A DNA stretch of 23,727 nt from an uncultured Oscillospiraceae bacterium (lineage in GTDB: Bacteria; Bacillota; Clostridia; Oscillospirales; Acutalibacteraceae): NCBI GenBank assembly GCA_910588415.1, contig CAJUPK010000019.1, positions 1-23,727 on the forward strand, written 5' to 3'. How positions within the stretch are numbered: the first letter of the stretch is position 1; each line of letters opens with the position of its first letter. A program made the translations under genes and the position numbers. Below, one piece after another: positions 1 through 7,484 of the stretch. A model generated the notes under the pieces. That model saw only the letters and a list, made by a program, of their open reading frames with translations. It did not search any database and was not told the DNA's origin.

Positions 1-1145
1 AGCAGGCCCGGGTCAGCGAGAGCAGCTTTGTCTCCAGCACAGGCTATGGCTACGGGGACCGTGGCCGGGATGTGCTGGACGAAGTCTACGCCCAGGCCTT
101 TGGCGCGGAGGATGCCCTGGTGCGCTATAACTTTGTCAGCGGCACCCATGCCCTCACCGTGGCCCTGTTTGGCGTGCTGCGGCCAGGAGACACGGTGCTT
201 TGCGCCACAGGCACCCCTTATGACACCATCCAAGGGGTCTTTGGCCTGCCTGGCCGGGAGGAGCCCGGCTGCCTGAAAGATTTCGGCGTGGTCTACGAGC
301 AGGTGGACTTGCTGCCGGACGGCACCCCGGATTATGTTGAGCTGGAAAAGGAGATCACCTCTGACTGCCGGATGGTGTACATCCAGCGCTCCCGGGGCTA
401 CAGCCTGCGGCCCTCCCTGCGGCTGGAGGAGATTGAAAAGCTGGCCAGGTTAGCCAAGCGCAAAGCCCCCCAGTGCATTGTGATGGTGGACAACTGTTAC
501 GGCGAGTTTGTAGAGCGGGAGGAGCCTGTGGCCCACGGCGCGGACCTGATGGCCGGCTCGCTGATCAAGAACGCAGGCGGCGGCGTGGCCCCTACCGGAG
601 GGTACATCGCCGGACGGAAGGACCTGGTAGAGCTGTGCTCCTACCGGCTGACCACCCCGGGCACAGGCCGGGAACTGGGCTGCACCCTGGGCCACAACCG
701 GGAGCTGTTTATGGGGGCTTTTCACGCGCCCTATGTCACAGGCGAGGCCCTGAAGACCGGGGTTTTTGCCGCAGCGCTGTTCAGCAGGCTGGGCTTTGCG
801 GTGACGCCCCGGCCAGACGAGTTCCGCACGGACATTATCCAGGCCATCGAGCTGCGCACCCGAGAGGCGCTGATTGCCTTTTGCCGGGGAATTCAGAAAG
901 CCTCTCCTGTGGACGCCTTTGTGGTGCCAGAGCCCAGCCCCATGCCCGGCTATGACAGTGATGTGATCATGGCGGCAGGCACCTTTACCCTGGGGGCCTC
1001 CATTGAGCTGTCTGCGGACGGCCCCTTGCGGGAGCCCTTTGCCGTGTGGATGCAGGGCGGGCTGAACTATCCCAGCGGGGAGCTGGGTGTGCTGCTGGCC
1101 GCCGGAGAGATGATGAAAGAGGGGCTTATTGGAACCGGGCTTTAA
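1..1145 (+). CDS. methionine gamma-lyase family protein (PLP-dependent; 'aluminium resistance' family), 5' end outside window
   Basis: The reading frame is open from base 3 to a TAA at 1143-1145, so the N-terminus lies upstream of the window. About 380 residues are visible. The product resembles the COG4100 family of fold-type I PLP enzymes, annotated as methionine gamma-lyase family or aluminium resistance proteins and related to cystathionine gamma-synthase/lyases. Visible family features are STGYGYGDRGRD near the start, a SGTHA segment (cofactor-phosphate region), VDNCYGEF (the cofactor-ring Asp) and LIKNAGGGVAPTGGYIAG, whose Lys (codon 567-569) should form the Schiff base. Cytoplasmic. 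The substrate is not proven for most members, so C-S lyase activity on methionine or related sulfur compounds is inference. A long inverted repeat follows 58 bases after the stop. Internal ATGs (for example at 72) are not the start, because conserved family sequence continues upstream of them. Confidence 0.88.
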   Translation, partial: QARVSESSFVSSTGYGYGDRGRDVLDEVYAQAFGAEDALVRYNFVSGTHALTVALFGVLRPGDTVLCATGTPYDTIQGVFGLPGREEPGCLKDFGVVYEQVDLLPDGTPDYVELEKEITSDCRMVYIQRSRGYSLRPSLRLEEIEKLARLAKRKAPQCIVMVDNCYGEFVEREEPVAHGADLMAGSLIKNAGGGVAPTGGYIAGRKDLVELCSYRLTTPGTGRELGCTLGHNRELFMGAFHAPYVTGEALKTGVFAAALFSRLGFAVTPRPDEFRTDIIQAIELRTREALIAFCRGIQKASPVDAFVVPEPSPMPGYDSDVIMAAGTFTLGASIELSADGPLREPFAVWMQGGLNYPSGELGVLLAAGEMMKEGLIGTGL

Positions 1146-1203
1146 AAATCTGTATCTACGGGTTTTTAACTGCGCCAACTTCCTTCCCCGTGCATGTTCC
1201 TTA

Positions 1204-1254
1204 TAGAGAGAGCAGAAGGCCTTGCGGACAACCGCGGGCCTTCTGCTCTCTCTA
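1204..1254 (+). terminator. 18-bp perfect inverted repeat, probable terminator of the methionine gamma-lyase family gene
   Basis: Arms 1204-1221 and 1237-1254 are perfectly complementary over 18 bp, and the loop itself contains GCGG/CCGC, so the hairpin is nearly fully paired. It lies 58 bases after the upstream stop codon. The following tract (GTTTGCTATTATCC) is only moderately T-rich, so termination may be Rho-independent but not canonical. The repeat could also serve the converging DUF2461 gene on the other strand. Confidence 0.6.
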
Positions 1255-1256
1255 GT

Positions 1257-1325
1257 TTGCTATTATCCTTGTATACGGTGGGATGTATGTACAGCCATAC
1301 ACGGCCGCACCGCCTGTGTACGGCC
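1257..1325 (+). other. degenerate copy of the -10/GTACACGG leader motif
   Basis: TGCTATTAT is followed after four bases by GTATACGG, then by an imperfect dyad TACACGGC (1298-1305) / GCCTGTGTA (1312-1320). This resembles the -10 plus GTACACGG arrangement at 5668-5683 and 13927-13993. No gene on the plus strand follows, so this is either a decayed copy or chance. Low confidence. Confidence 0.25.
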
Positions 1326-1336
1326 CAGATACCAGC

Positions 1337-2017
1337 CTACAGCTGGTCCGGCTTCTCGTCCGAGGACTGCCAGACCTCCTGGAAAAATTGGTACATGGGC
1401 AGCAGCCCGGCAAAGGACTTTGCCAGCAGTTCCGACAGCCGGGGAGAGAAAATCTCCTGGCCAAACAGGTTCTCATAGCCCACGCTCAGCTGCCTGCGGT
1501 TGTACCAGGGGTCAATGATCTCGTCATAATGACCCTTGGGCCGCTTATACACATCGCCCCACAGGCGGCTGCGCTCTCCCTGGGGGATCCCCCGCACCAG
1601 CTGCCGGAAGCGCTCTGGGTCCCGGTCAATCTGCTGGCGGAACAGCTCTGCCTGGCCAGCGGTGCGGTCCCAAAAGCCCAGGCCATGGGAGGTGCCCTCC
1701 AGCCCCAGCTCAAACCATAGCATGGGTCCACGGTTCCGGGCGTCCTCCTGCTGCAGGGAAAACCACAGGTGGTCCTTATAGGGCCCCCGGCCATAGAGCC
1801 GTCGGGCGTCCCGATAAATACGGGATACCTGGGGCACAAGATCCCCCTGGGGCCACAGTTTCTTCATGCGGGCAGCCGTGTCCCCGGCCAGCTCCCGGAA
1901 GGGTCTGTCCAAAACCTCTAAGAATTCCTCTTTATGCTCCAAAAACCATGGCCGCTCATTGTTCAGCGAAAGCTCCCACAGAAAGTCCACGCTCCGCTGA
2001 GAAAAGCCCTGAAACAT
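1337..2017 (-). CDS. DUF2461 domain-containing protein
   Basis: 226 residues. The start is chosen at the ATG at 2017 (MFQGFSQRSVDFLWEL), because GAGGAGAGG lies about eight bases upstream and family members begin this way. The frame stays open further upstream without family-like sequence. DUF2461 (TIGR02453) hallmarks are visible: FL..L..NNERPWFLEHKEEF near the start, PQVSRIYRDARRLYGRGPYKDHLWFSL in the middle, and a C-terminal region with GYENLF and the helix toward PMYQFFQEVW. The family is cytoplasmic and of unknown biochemical function. It is followed by the converging methionine gamma-lyase family gene. It shares its strand with the GNAT gene upstream, but the 275-base gap argues against tight co-translation. 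Confidence 0.87.
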   Translation of the reverse strand: MFQGFSQRSVDFLWELSLNNERPWFLEHKEEFLEVLDRPFRELAGDTAARMKKLWPQGDLVPQVSRIYRDARRLYGRGPYKDHLWFSLQQEDARNRGPMLWFELGLEGTSHGLGFWDRTAGQAELFRQQIDRDPERFRQLVRGIPQGERSRLWGDVYKRPKGHYDEIIDPWYNRRQLSVGYENLFGQEIFSPRLSELLAKSFAGLLPMYQFFQEVWQSSDEKPDQL

Positions 2018-2292
2018 GAGACCCTCTCCTCTATCATATGTGTTGCCCCCGGTTGCCTGCGTTTTGGGCATACCCCTTTGGCAGGCAGCACGCAAAGTCC
2101 ATGGGAGCCTATGCACCCTGGGGGACCAGCCCCCCTCCGGTCTACTCCGGGAATGTCCAAAATAAAGAGTAAAAAGGCGAGGCTCCGACGCACAAACGGG
2201 AAAAGTTTCGTCGTCTCATGGAGTTGGCTTTGCCAACTCTCTGCCGCCGGAGGCCACTCTATCCTCATATACTCTTCTTTGGGACACGCCTT
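2018..2292 (-). other. intergenic region with hairpins and an AAAAGTTTCG motif
   Basis: No gene is seen. It contains a perfect 8-bp hairpin GAGTTGGC-ttt-GCCAACTC (2221-2239), a G5/C5 palindrome near 2130 and AAAAGTTTCGTCGTCTC around 2201. The last resembles AAAAGTTT segments in the structured leaders at 5606, 19443 and 21660. Read on the minus strand, CGCCTTTTTACTC near 2170 could end the transcript of the upstream GNAT gene, but I cannot draw a convincing stem. Confidence 0.4.
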
Positions 2293-3003
2293 CTACTCCC
2301 CCAGCCAGTATAGGGAAGTGTCGCTCAAAGTATAGCCCAGCTGCCTGTACAGCTCCTGCAGGGCCAGGTCTTCCGCGGGAATATGGGCAAAGGGGGCCAG
2401 GCCCTGTTCCAGGCACCAGGCGGTTACTCCGGACAGAAGGGCCTGGGCCGCGCCCCGCTCCATATAGGGGGGCTTCACAGACAACATTCCCAGGCCGCCC
2501 TCTGGGTACAGGCCCGCCAGGCCCTGGAGCTGGCCGCCTTCAAACAGCCCCCGCATCACCCCAGCCCGCAGGCGTTCCCGCAGTTCCTCCCGCTCAAACT
2601 CTCCGGGAAACTCTTCCAGGATTCTCTCCACCTGGTCCTCGCCCAGCGGGTCCAGGACAAAGTCCCCGGCAGAGGGCGGCAAAGGCTCCAGGTACGCTGC
2701 TGCCCGACACTCCAGCTGCTGCCCATAGCCCAGGATGTCCCCTACCAGTCGGGCGTTTTCCGGGTCATGCACAGCCACCTGGCCCGGTTTCAGCAGCCCC
2801 ACGCTCAGGGCCTCTCCGGCCTGGGTGTTCTCCGCTGCCAGCAGATAGGCCCGGCTGGCGGGTACATACACCAGCGCGCCGTCCTCCCGCACAGCGGCCA
2901 CAGTGCCCTGGCCCCGGCGCAACAGTTCTACCATATCCATGTACAGGATCGGGTCACGCCCCAAGTAGGAACATGCCCGCTGCTCAAGCTCTTTCATTGA
3001 CAT
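2293..3003 (-). CDS. GNAT family N-acetyltransferase with an extra N-terminal domain
   Basis: 236 residues, about 80 longer than a minimal GNAT domain. The C-terminal part (about residues 115-236) looks like a GNAT fold: a VKPPYMERGAAQALL acetyl-CoA loop region and the closing HIPAEDLALQELYRQLGYTLSDTSLYWL strand-helix-strand seen in FR47-type acetyltransferases. The N-terminal part (about 1-110) is GNAT-like in length but lacks an obvious CoA loop, so a tandem GNAT with a degenerate first half is possible. The substrate is unknown. Two ATG starts fit: 3003 (AAAGGA only 3-4 bases upstream) or 2997 (AAAGGA nine bases upstream, the better spacing). Cytoplasmic, no signal peptide. The upstream 300 bases carry a weak promoter-like site. 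Confidence 0.8.
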   Translation of the reverse strand: MSMKELEQRACSYLGRDPILYMDMVELLRRGQGTVAAVREDGALVYVPASRAYLLAAENTQAGEALSVGLLKPGQVAVHDPENARLVGDILGYGQQLECRAAAYLEPLPPSAGDFVLDPLGEDQVERILEEFPGEFEREELRERLRAGVMRGLFEGGQLQGLAGLYPEGGLGMLSVKPPYMERGAAQALLSGVTAWCLEQGLAPFAHIPAEDLALQELYRQLGYTLSDTSLYWLGE

Positions 3004-3317
3004 CCATCCTTTTCACCGCTTTTAGGGCCTGTGTGCAAGTACGCTATAGTATGCACCGTGTACAGCTATACGCTGCTTGTACAGCCAGTTAAACCTGCCT
3101 GTTGTCAGAGTGTGATCAAACCAGCCAAATATACAGATGAAACTCTCATAAAATAAGCGACCGGAGAAGCAGGGAGGAGACCCGGCAGATCCATAATCCA
3201 GGCAGGCCGTCCTTGGGGGACTTCCGCTCCAAAGGGTCCCGCGATTTGCCCCGCAAGGCCCGGACCAGCCGGAAAGCGCCCCCATTCCCCTTGTTTTCCA
3301 GCTATGGGTACAGGTTC
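3004..3317 (-). other. intergenic region, 5' side of the GNAT gene; possible weak promoter
   Basis: No gene is supported. On the minus strand a TTTAAC / 17 bases / TATAGC pair (3065-3093) is followed one base later by GTACACGG, the same -10-to-GTACACGG arrangement found at 5668-5683 and 13927-13950. Two GCTGTACA direct repeats flank the putative -10 and could be operator half-sites. The part nearer mtnN (3210-3317) shows no clear terminator. Confidence 0.3.
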
Positions 3318-4040
3318 TTACAGCCGGGCAATGGTCTTTGCCAGCAGCTGGGCGGATTTGTCCGCGCACTCCTTGGCAAAGGCGGGAAAATCCGCCGGGG
3401 ACTCATCGTTGGCATTGTCTGAAATGGCCCGCAGCACCGCGAAGGGGACCCTGTTCATATAGCAGGCCTGGGCAATGCTGGCCCCCTCCATCTCCACGGC
3501 CTTGGCCCCAAAGGTCTCGTTCAGCCAGCGGCTTTTGGCCGGGTCAGCCACAAAGGCGTCTCCCGTGGCAATTACCCCCAGGTGAGCCCCGCCGTAGATG
3601 GTTTTGGCCTCTTCCAGCAAAACCTCCGCCGCCTGCTTGTCACTGTGCAGCTGGATAAAGGATTCCTCCTCCTCGCCCCGGCAGATGGACAGGCAGCCCA
3701 GGGGATCTCCCAGGGGGGTGGGGTCAAAGTCGTGCTGCACACACTGGCTGGCCACCACCAGGTCCCCAATGCCCACGCCCACGCCGCCGGCCACGCCCAG
3801 GTTGATCACCAGCCGGGGGCTGTACTCTAAAATCATAATCTGGGCGCACACAGCGGAGTTCACCTTGCCAGGCGCGCACTTGGCCACCACGCAGTCCACG
3901 CCGTCCAGGCGGCCCTGGTGAAAGACCAGCCCCGCGATCTCCCGGGTCTTGTCCTCCTCTAAGCGGGCGATCAGTCCCTTTACCTCCATAGTCATGGCGC
4001 CAATAATGCCAATGGGTTTCTGTCTGCTTGCTTCTGTCAT
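3318..4040 (-). CDS. mtnN: 5'-methylthioadenosine/S-adenosylhomocysteine nucleosidase
   Basis: 240 residues, the usual length plus a short N-terminal extension. The enzyme cleaves the glycosidic bond of methylthioadenosine and S-adenosylhomocysteine to release adenine, feeding methionine salvage and S-ribosylhomocysteine formation. Family signatures are IGIIGAMTMEV, with E19 aligned to catalytic Glu12 of the E. coli enzyme; NLGVAGG; GDLVVAS; the VEMEGASIAQ segment, with E185 as substrate-ribose Glu; and AISDNAN, with D208 as catalytic Asp. All catalytic positions are kept. The start is ATG at 4040, with AAAGGA about ten bases upstream. It follows the YcxB-like membrane gene on the same strand with a 148-base gap, so readthrough from that gene's promoter is possible. 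I found no good promoter directly upstream. Confidence 0.95.
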   Translation of the reverse strand: MTEASRQKPIGIIGAMTMEVKGLIARLEEDKTREIAGLVFHQGRLDGVDCVVAKCAPGKVNSAVCAQIMILEYSPRLVINLGVAGGVGVGIGDLVVASQCVQHDFDPTPLGDPLGCLSICRGEEEESFIQLHSDKQAAEVLLEEAKTIYGGAHLGVIATGDAFVADPAKSRWLNETFGAKAVEMEGASIAQACYMNRVPFAVLRAISDNANDESPADFPAFAKECADKSAQLLAKTIARL

Positions 4041-4188
4041 ACAATCACGTCCTTTTTTGTAATAGCCTGTCCTTTGATGGATTCTTTGGCTTGTTCATAG
4101 TTCGTTCCTGTTTATGCCTGCTTTTCTGTAAATATCCTGGAGGTCTGTCCTGCTCCTATCCGGCCTGCCGGGCGGACCCGCCGTGGAT

Positions 4189-5484
4189 TTACTTTTTGGC
4201 CGTCTTCTCCCGGATGAAAGCCTGAAAGGCCTCCCATTCCCCCAGGGTGAAGCCGTACTGGTCCACCATGTAGGCGTTGTCCGGGCCATAGTACAGGTAG
4301 AGGTACTGGCCTTTGCGGCGCAGGTCTGTCAGCTGGAAATAGGGGATGACGCTGGCGGACTGCACCCCGGAGACCCGGAACACCTCGGGGTAGAAGGCGT
4401 AGTGGGCGGTTTGGGACTGGCCCCGGCCAAAGACCTTGCGCTGGATTTTCTCTATGGTGTTGGGCATGGAGATCAGCTTGTAGGCATAGTACCCGGTGAT
4501 GGCTGCGGCGGCCAGCTTCATCCACCACTCGGTATCCAGCAGAAAGGCGCAGGCCACCATGACCAGGCACAGGACAGAGCCAAAGACCAGCTCGCCGATA
4601 TTCTTCACATAGGCCTGGTAGACGCTGAAGTGGTGGATGGCCTCTTTAGTGCAGTCGGTGTCATTGGCAAACAGCAGCTCGCCGTCCGCCTGGTTGGCCC
4701 CATGGGTCTTGTGGTACTGAGAGAGCTGTTCGGCCAGCCGGGCCTTGGCCTTTTTGTCCCGCTTGCTTTTCAGGGGCATGTATACCAAGGGGACCACCAC
4801 AGAGGCCAGCAGAAGGGCCAGCAGCACCAGCATACCAGTGGTATCCGCTGGGCTGGGCTCCGGCTTTTCTGTCAGGCGGGTAAAGTGGACTGAGGCGGCC
4901 AGGTCTTCTACCAGGGCCTTCTGCTCTGGGGTGATGGGATTGGCGCCGCCGTACACATCGATGTTTAAGGCATAGCCATTAACAATGGTGCCATAGAGAA
5001 GCTCATGCATGGGATTTTCCCCCGCCATGTCCAGCTGCACCCAATAGAAAAGAATGTCCCCAGCAGGGTACCAGCCCCGCTGGACTTTCAGGTTTTCACT
5101 GTCAGACTGAATGAGCTTTTCCAGCACCTGGTTCTGTTCCTCCTGGCTTAGAAGGCTGAGATTGTGGATTTGCTGGGAGTAGTCGGAGACTTTCCGCATA
5201 ACGGAGATGCTGGTCTGCTTATCCTCGGAGATAAAATTGGCCAATATGCCCATTTCCCTGTAATCGTTCAGTTTGGAGGCCGGGTCCCCCACGCCCGCCA
5301 GGGCCCAGAGGGGGTCGTCCTCTGGCAGCTCTGGGCCAAGCTGGTACAGCCCCTCCGGGGCATCCATGGTAAAGTCTTCTGTGCCCCAGGTGTCCGCCTG
5401 CACCAGAACGGGCAGGGCGGCCAAAAGGGCCAGGGCCAGTAGGAGCGAGAGAGTTTTTTTCAAAGGAGAGACCTTCTTTCCCAT
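4189..5484 (-). CDS. exported membrane protein with C-terminal YcxB-like domain
   Basis: 431 residues from the ATG at 5484. A TTG at 5463 may be the real start: AGAAGG lies eight bases before it, and the protein would then begin directly with a textbook signal peptide (x-KKTLSLLLALALLAALPVLVQA), whereas the ATG has no well-placed ribosome site. After the signal peptide comes an extracytoplasmic domain (about 31-205; many polar residues, no motif I recognise, perhaps DcrB/PsbP-like). A transmembrane segment follows (about 218-237), then a basic cytoplasmic linker, a helical hairpin in the membrane (about 296-338), and a C-terminal domain (about 355-428) resembling YcxB-like proteins: IPYFQLTDLRRKGQYLYLYYG, then a YMVDQYGF segment and a closing helix. 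Function unknown. It has its own promoter and a hairpin-rich leader upstream. Confidence 0.72.
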   Translation of the reverse strand: MGKKVSPLKKTLSLLLALALLAALPVLVQADTWGTEDFTMDAPEGLYQLGPELPEDDPLWALAGVGDPASKLNDYREMGILANFISEDKQTSISVMRKVSDYSQQIHNLSLLSQEEQNQVLEKLIQSDSENLKVQRGWYPAGDILFYWVQLDMAGENPMHELLYGTIVNGYALNIDVYGGANPITPEQKALVEDLAASVHFTRLTEKPEPSPADTTGMLVLLALLLASVVVPLVYMPLKSKRDKKAKARLAEQLSQYHKTHGANQADGELLFANDTDCTKEAIHHFSVYQAYVKNIGELVFGSVLCLVMVACAFLLDTEWWMKLAAAAITGYYAYKLISMPNTIEKIQRKVFGRGQSQTAHYAFYPEVFRVSGVQSASVIPYFQLTDLRRKGQYLYLYYGPDNAYMVDQYGFTLGEWEAFQAFIREKTAKK

Positions 5485-5668
5485 AAATTTTTTGATGGTC
5501 GTCCTGGGGCAGACTGCTGGGAGAGCCAGGGCTTTCCGTATGGCCCGTGGACCCATCGCGGAGAAGCCTTCCCAGGCACTGCCTGGCATTTTGGATAGCA
5601 CGGACAAAAGTTTTTCTCGGACTTTTGCCAAGCAAAAGCGAGCGCTGCGGCTTGCCGCAGTCTGTGCC
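5485..5668 (-). promoter_or_regulatory. hairpin-rich 5' leader of the YcxB-like gene
   Basis: If transcription starts about seven bases after the -10 at 5675-5680, the leader is about 185 nt. It contains CTGCGGC/GCCGCAG (5645-5660, loop 2), a compound stem CTCG...CTTTTGC/GCAAAAG...CGAG (5616-5642) and an outer CACGG/CCGTG pairing. The AAAAGTTT..CTCGGACTTTT segment resembles parts of the leaders at 19443 and 21660. Its role is unknown. Structure is seen; regulation is inferred. Confidence 0.45.
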
Positions 5669-5674
5669 GTGTAC

Positions 5675-5704
5675 ATTATAGCATAGCTCCCCCGGCATTT
5701 GCAA
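5675..5704 (-). promoter_or_regulatory. sigma-A promoter, extended -10, for the YcxB-like gene
   Basis: Read on the minus strand: TTGCAA (5699-5704), 18-base spacer ending in TGC, then TATAAT (5675-5680). TGCTATAAT is a consensus extended -10. GTACACGG follows directly at the expected transcription start. Confidence 0.7.
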
Positions 5705-5789
5705 ATATTCTTGGACAAAACCTGAAAACCCTGCTGGGAGAAAAACTGGGGCAAATGGGAGCAAAGATAAAACTTTGCTTCTTCAACAC

Positions 5790-5818
5790 TTGACGTTGGC
5801 CCCGCAATGGCGTAAAAT
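5790..5818 (+). promoter_or_regulatory. sigma-A promoter of the SDR-GNAT operon
   Basis: TTGACG (5790-5795), 17-base spacer, TAAAAT (5813-5818): 5/6 matches in each box. The leader to the SDR start is about 95 nt. Confidence 0.8.
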
Positions 5819-5920
5819 GGGACTAGTACACACACTGCATACATTGGTATAGACCAAATACTGGCCGGCTCTGTGGGGCGGGTGCCCCCTATGCGGCAAA
5901 AAGAAAGGACGGCGACAGCT

Positions 5921-6682
5921 ATGGTCACTGCAGTTATCACCGGCGCTTCCAGCGGACTGGGCAAGGAATATATCAGCGCTATCATCGCCCAATACCCCAG
6001 TGTGGACGCCTTTTGGCTAGTGGCAAGGCGCAAAGAGCTTTTGCGGGAGATTGCCGAGGAACACCCGGACAAAACCATTGCAGCCATCTCCTTGGACCTT
6101 ACGAAAGAGGAGAGCGTGGATGTGTTTGAACAGCTGCTGAAGGAGAACAACCCGGAGATCAAGGTGCTGGTCAACAATGCGGGCTTTGGCAAGTGCGACG
6201 ACTTTTTCTCCTCGAACCGACGGGTCCAGACCGACATGGTGGACCTGAACTGCCGGGCGCTTACAGGCATCACCCGGCTGTGCCTGCCCTATATGCTGGA
6301 CGACAGTCTGGTGCTGAACATATCCTCCATTGCAGCCTTTGCCCCCACGCCCCGCATGTCTGTGTATTGTGCCACAAAATCCTTTGTACTGACCTTTTCC
6401 AAGGCCCTGCATGACGAGCTGCGGCCCCGGGGCATCAAGGTGCTGGCGGTGTGCCCCGGACCCATGGACACGGAATTCTGGCGGGTGGCCAATGTGCCGG
6501 AGGGCAAGTCCCGGCTGATTGACAAGCTGCCCCGGGTGAGCCCAAAGGCTGTGGCGGAGGGCTCTCTGCGGGCGGCCAAGCGGGGCAAGCTGGTGTATAC
6601 CAACAGCTTTTTCTATAAGCTGTACCGGCTGCTGGGCAAGCTGCTGCCCCATGGGTTTATCATGCAGTTTACGGAGATATAG
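5921..6682 (+). CDS. short-chain dehydrogenase/reductase (SDR family)
   Basis: 253 residues, the normal classical-SDR length. The start is ATG at 5921 (MVTAVITGASSGLG), with AAAGGA about eleven bases upstream. An upstream in-frame ATG at 5891 would add only a non-conserved tail. Motifs in order: TGASSGLG nucleotide-binding loop (about residues 8-15), the conserved Asp of the LDL strand, NNAG, the catalytic Ser in NISSIAAF, YCATK (catalytic Tyr and Lys), and CPGPMDTEF after strand 6. The residues at the end of beta-2 (ARR) suggest NADP(H) preference. The substrate is unknown. The C-terminal KLYRLLGKLLPHGFIMQF may be a membrane-touching helix. The TAG stop overlaps the ribosome site of the next gene, so the two genes are co-transcribed and probably coupled. 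Confidence 0.9.
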   Translation: MVTAVITGASSGLGKEYISAIIAQYPSVDAFWLVARRKELLREIAEEHPDKTIAAISLDLTKEESVDVFEQLLKENNPEIKVLVNNAGFGKCDDFFSSNRRVQTDMVDLNCRALTGITRLCLPYMLDDSLVLNISSIAAFAPTPRMSVYCATKSFVLTFSKALHDELRPRGIKVLAVCPGPMDTEFWRVANVPEGKSRLIDKLPRVSPKAVAEGSLRAAKRGKLVYTNSFFYKLYRLLGKLLPHGFIMQFTEI

Positions 6683-6694
6683 GAGGTGCCCAAA

Positions 6695-7261
6695 ATGCAA
6701 TACAACATAACGGCTCAGCAGGGTCCGGTGGCCCTGCGCCCCTTGACGCCCGCGGACGGGTCCCTGCTGCTCAGCTGGCTGACAGACCCCCGGGTATTGG
6801 AGTACTGGGAGGGACCCAGCGCGGTCTTTACCCCGGAACGCATCCGGGAGGACTTCTTTGAGGAGGAGTGGAACGCCTCCCAGTGCATCATCCAGTACCA
6901 GGGCCAGGACGTGGGCTATGCCCAGGCCTATCAGCTGGACGGGGAGGGTTTTGCCGAGTACCACTATGACCGCCGGGACCTGAAAGCCTTTGGCATTGAC
7001 CAGTTTATTGGCGTGCCGGAGCTGTGGGGAAAGGGGATTGGACGGACCTTTGTCCAGCTGCTGTGCGGGTACCTGCGGGAGCACTGCGGCGCGGAGGCGG
7101 TGGTGCTGGACCCCCACGCGGACAATGCCCGGGCTATCCGCTGCTACGAGGCCTGCGGCTTCGCGAAGAAAAAGTTTCTTCCAGCCCACGAGCTTCATGA
7201 CGGCGTGCTGGTAGACTGCTGGCTGATGGAAAATCTCCTTGGCTCTGGGCCGGAGGTCTGA
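6695..7261 (+). CDS. GNAT acetyltransferase of the AAC(6')/Acetyltransf_8 type
   Basis: 188 residues. AGGAGG at 6681-6686 lies eight bases before the ATG at 6695; the GTG at 6686 overlaps that site and is not the start. The protein follows the layout of aminoglycoside 6'-N-acetyltransferase-like GNATs: LRPLTPADGSLLLSWLTDPRVLEYW at the N-terminus, then GIDQFIGVPELWGKGIGR (the acetyl-CoA loop, [RQ]xxGxG/A type), the LDPHADNARAIRCYEACGF motif and a C-terminal HELHDG. The chromosomal position and lack of any mobile context suggest an intrinsic acetyltransferase. Resistance to aminoglycosides cannot be concluded from sequence alone. Second gene of the SDR operon, with 12 bases between stop and start. 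Confidence 0.87.
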   Translation: MQYNITAQQGPVALRPLTPADGSLLLSWLTDPRVLEYWEGPSAVFTPERIREDFFEEEWNASQCIIQYQGQDVGYAQAYQLDGEGFAEYHYDRRDLKAFGIDQFIGVPELWGKGIGRTFVQLLCGYLREHCGAEAVVLDPHADNARAIRCYEACGFAKKKFLPAHELHDGVLVDCWLMENLLGSGPEV

Positions 7262-7332
7262 GAGCGGCGGGGCCCAGAGGGCACCTGGCTCTTGTTGTCA
7301 GGGCTTTGCGATTTTCCAGCAAAATTTGCCTA

Positions 7333-7361
7333 TTGCATAATAGCATGTTTTGGTATATAAT
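7333..7361 (+). promoter_or_regulatory. sigma-A promoter of the chemoreceptor gene
   Basis: TTGCAT (7333-7338), 17-base spacer, TATAAT (7356-7361). It does not look like a flagellar sigma-D promoter. The leader is about 115 nt. Confidence 0.8.
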
Positions 7362-7401
7362 GAAAAAGAGACTATCAAGCCTGCGGCGGCCCTGGTTTGC
7401 C

Positions 7402-7438
7402 GGTGCGGGGACGTTTTGCGCCCCGCGCCTTATTTGTG
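7402..7438 (+). promoter_or_regulatory. GC-rich hairpin in the chemoreceptor leader, possible attenuator
   Basis: GGTGCGGGG (7402-7410) pairs with CCCCGCGCC (7421-7429), with one G-U, and is followed by TTATTTGTG. It lies between promoter and start codon. It could be a weak intrinsic terminator or an mRNA stabiliser. It does not show the conserved bases of a cyclic-di-GMP riboswitch. Confidence 0.35.
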
Positions 7439-7484
7439 TGAAACGGCTGGGGCGGTACCACGGGGAAGGGATGTGCCTTTAGTT

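Noticed and set aside
3022..3369. Minus-strand open frame of about 115 residues overlapping the mtnN 3' end
   Set aside because: It is Cys/Trp/Gly-rich without family resemblance, overlaps mtnN in another frame and lacks a ribosome site.
5485..6273. Upstream extension of the YcxB-like reading frame through the leader and into the SDR gene
   Set aside because: The extension is antisense to the SDR gene and its promoter, and a signal peptide starts at 5484 or 5463.
6695..7261. Acquired aminoglycoside-resistance gene
   Set aside because: Although AAC(6')-like, it sits in a chromosomal operon with an SDR gene, with host-like composition and no mobile element nearby; activity cannot be claimed.
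7362..7484. Cyclic-di-GMP or other known riboswitch before the chemoreceptor
   Set aside because: Only a simple GC hairpin is visible; the conserved GEMM core bases are absent.
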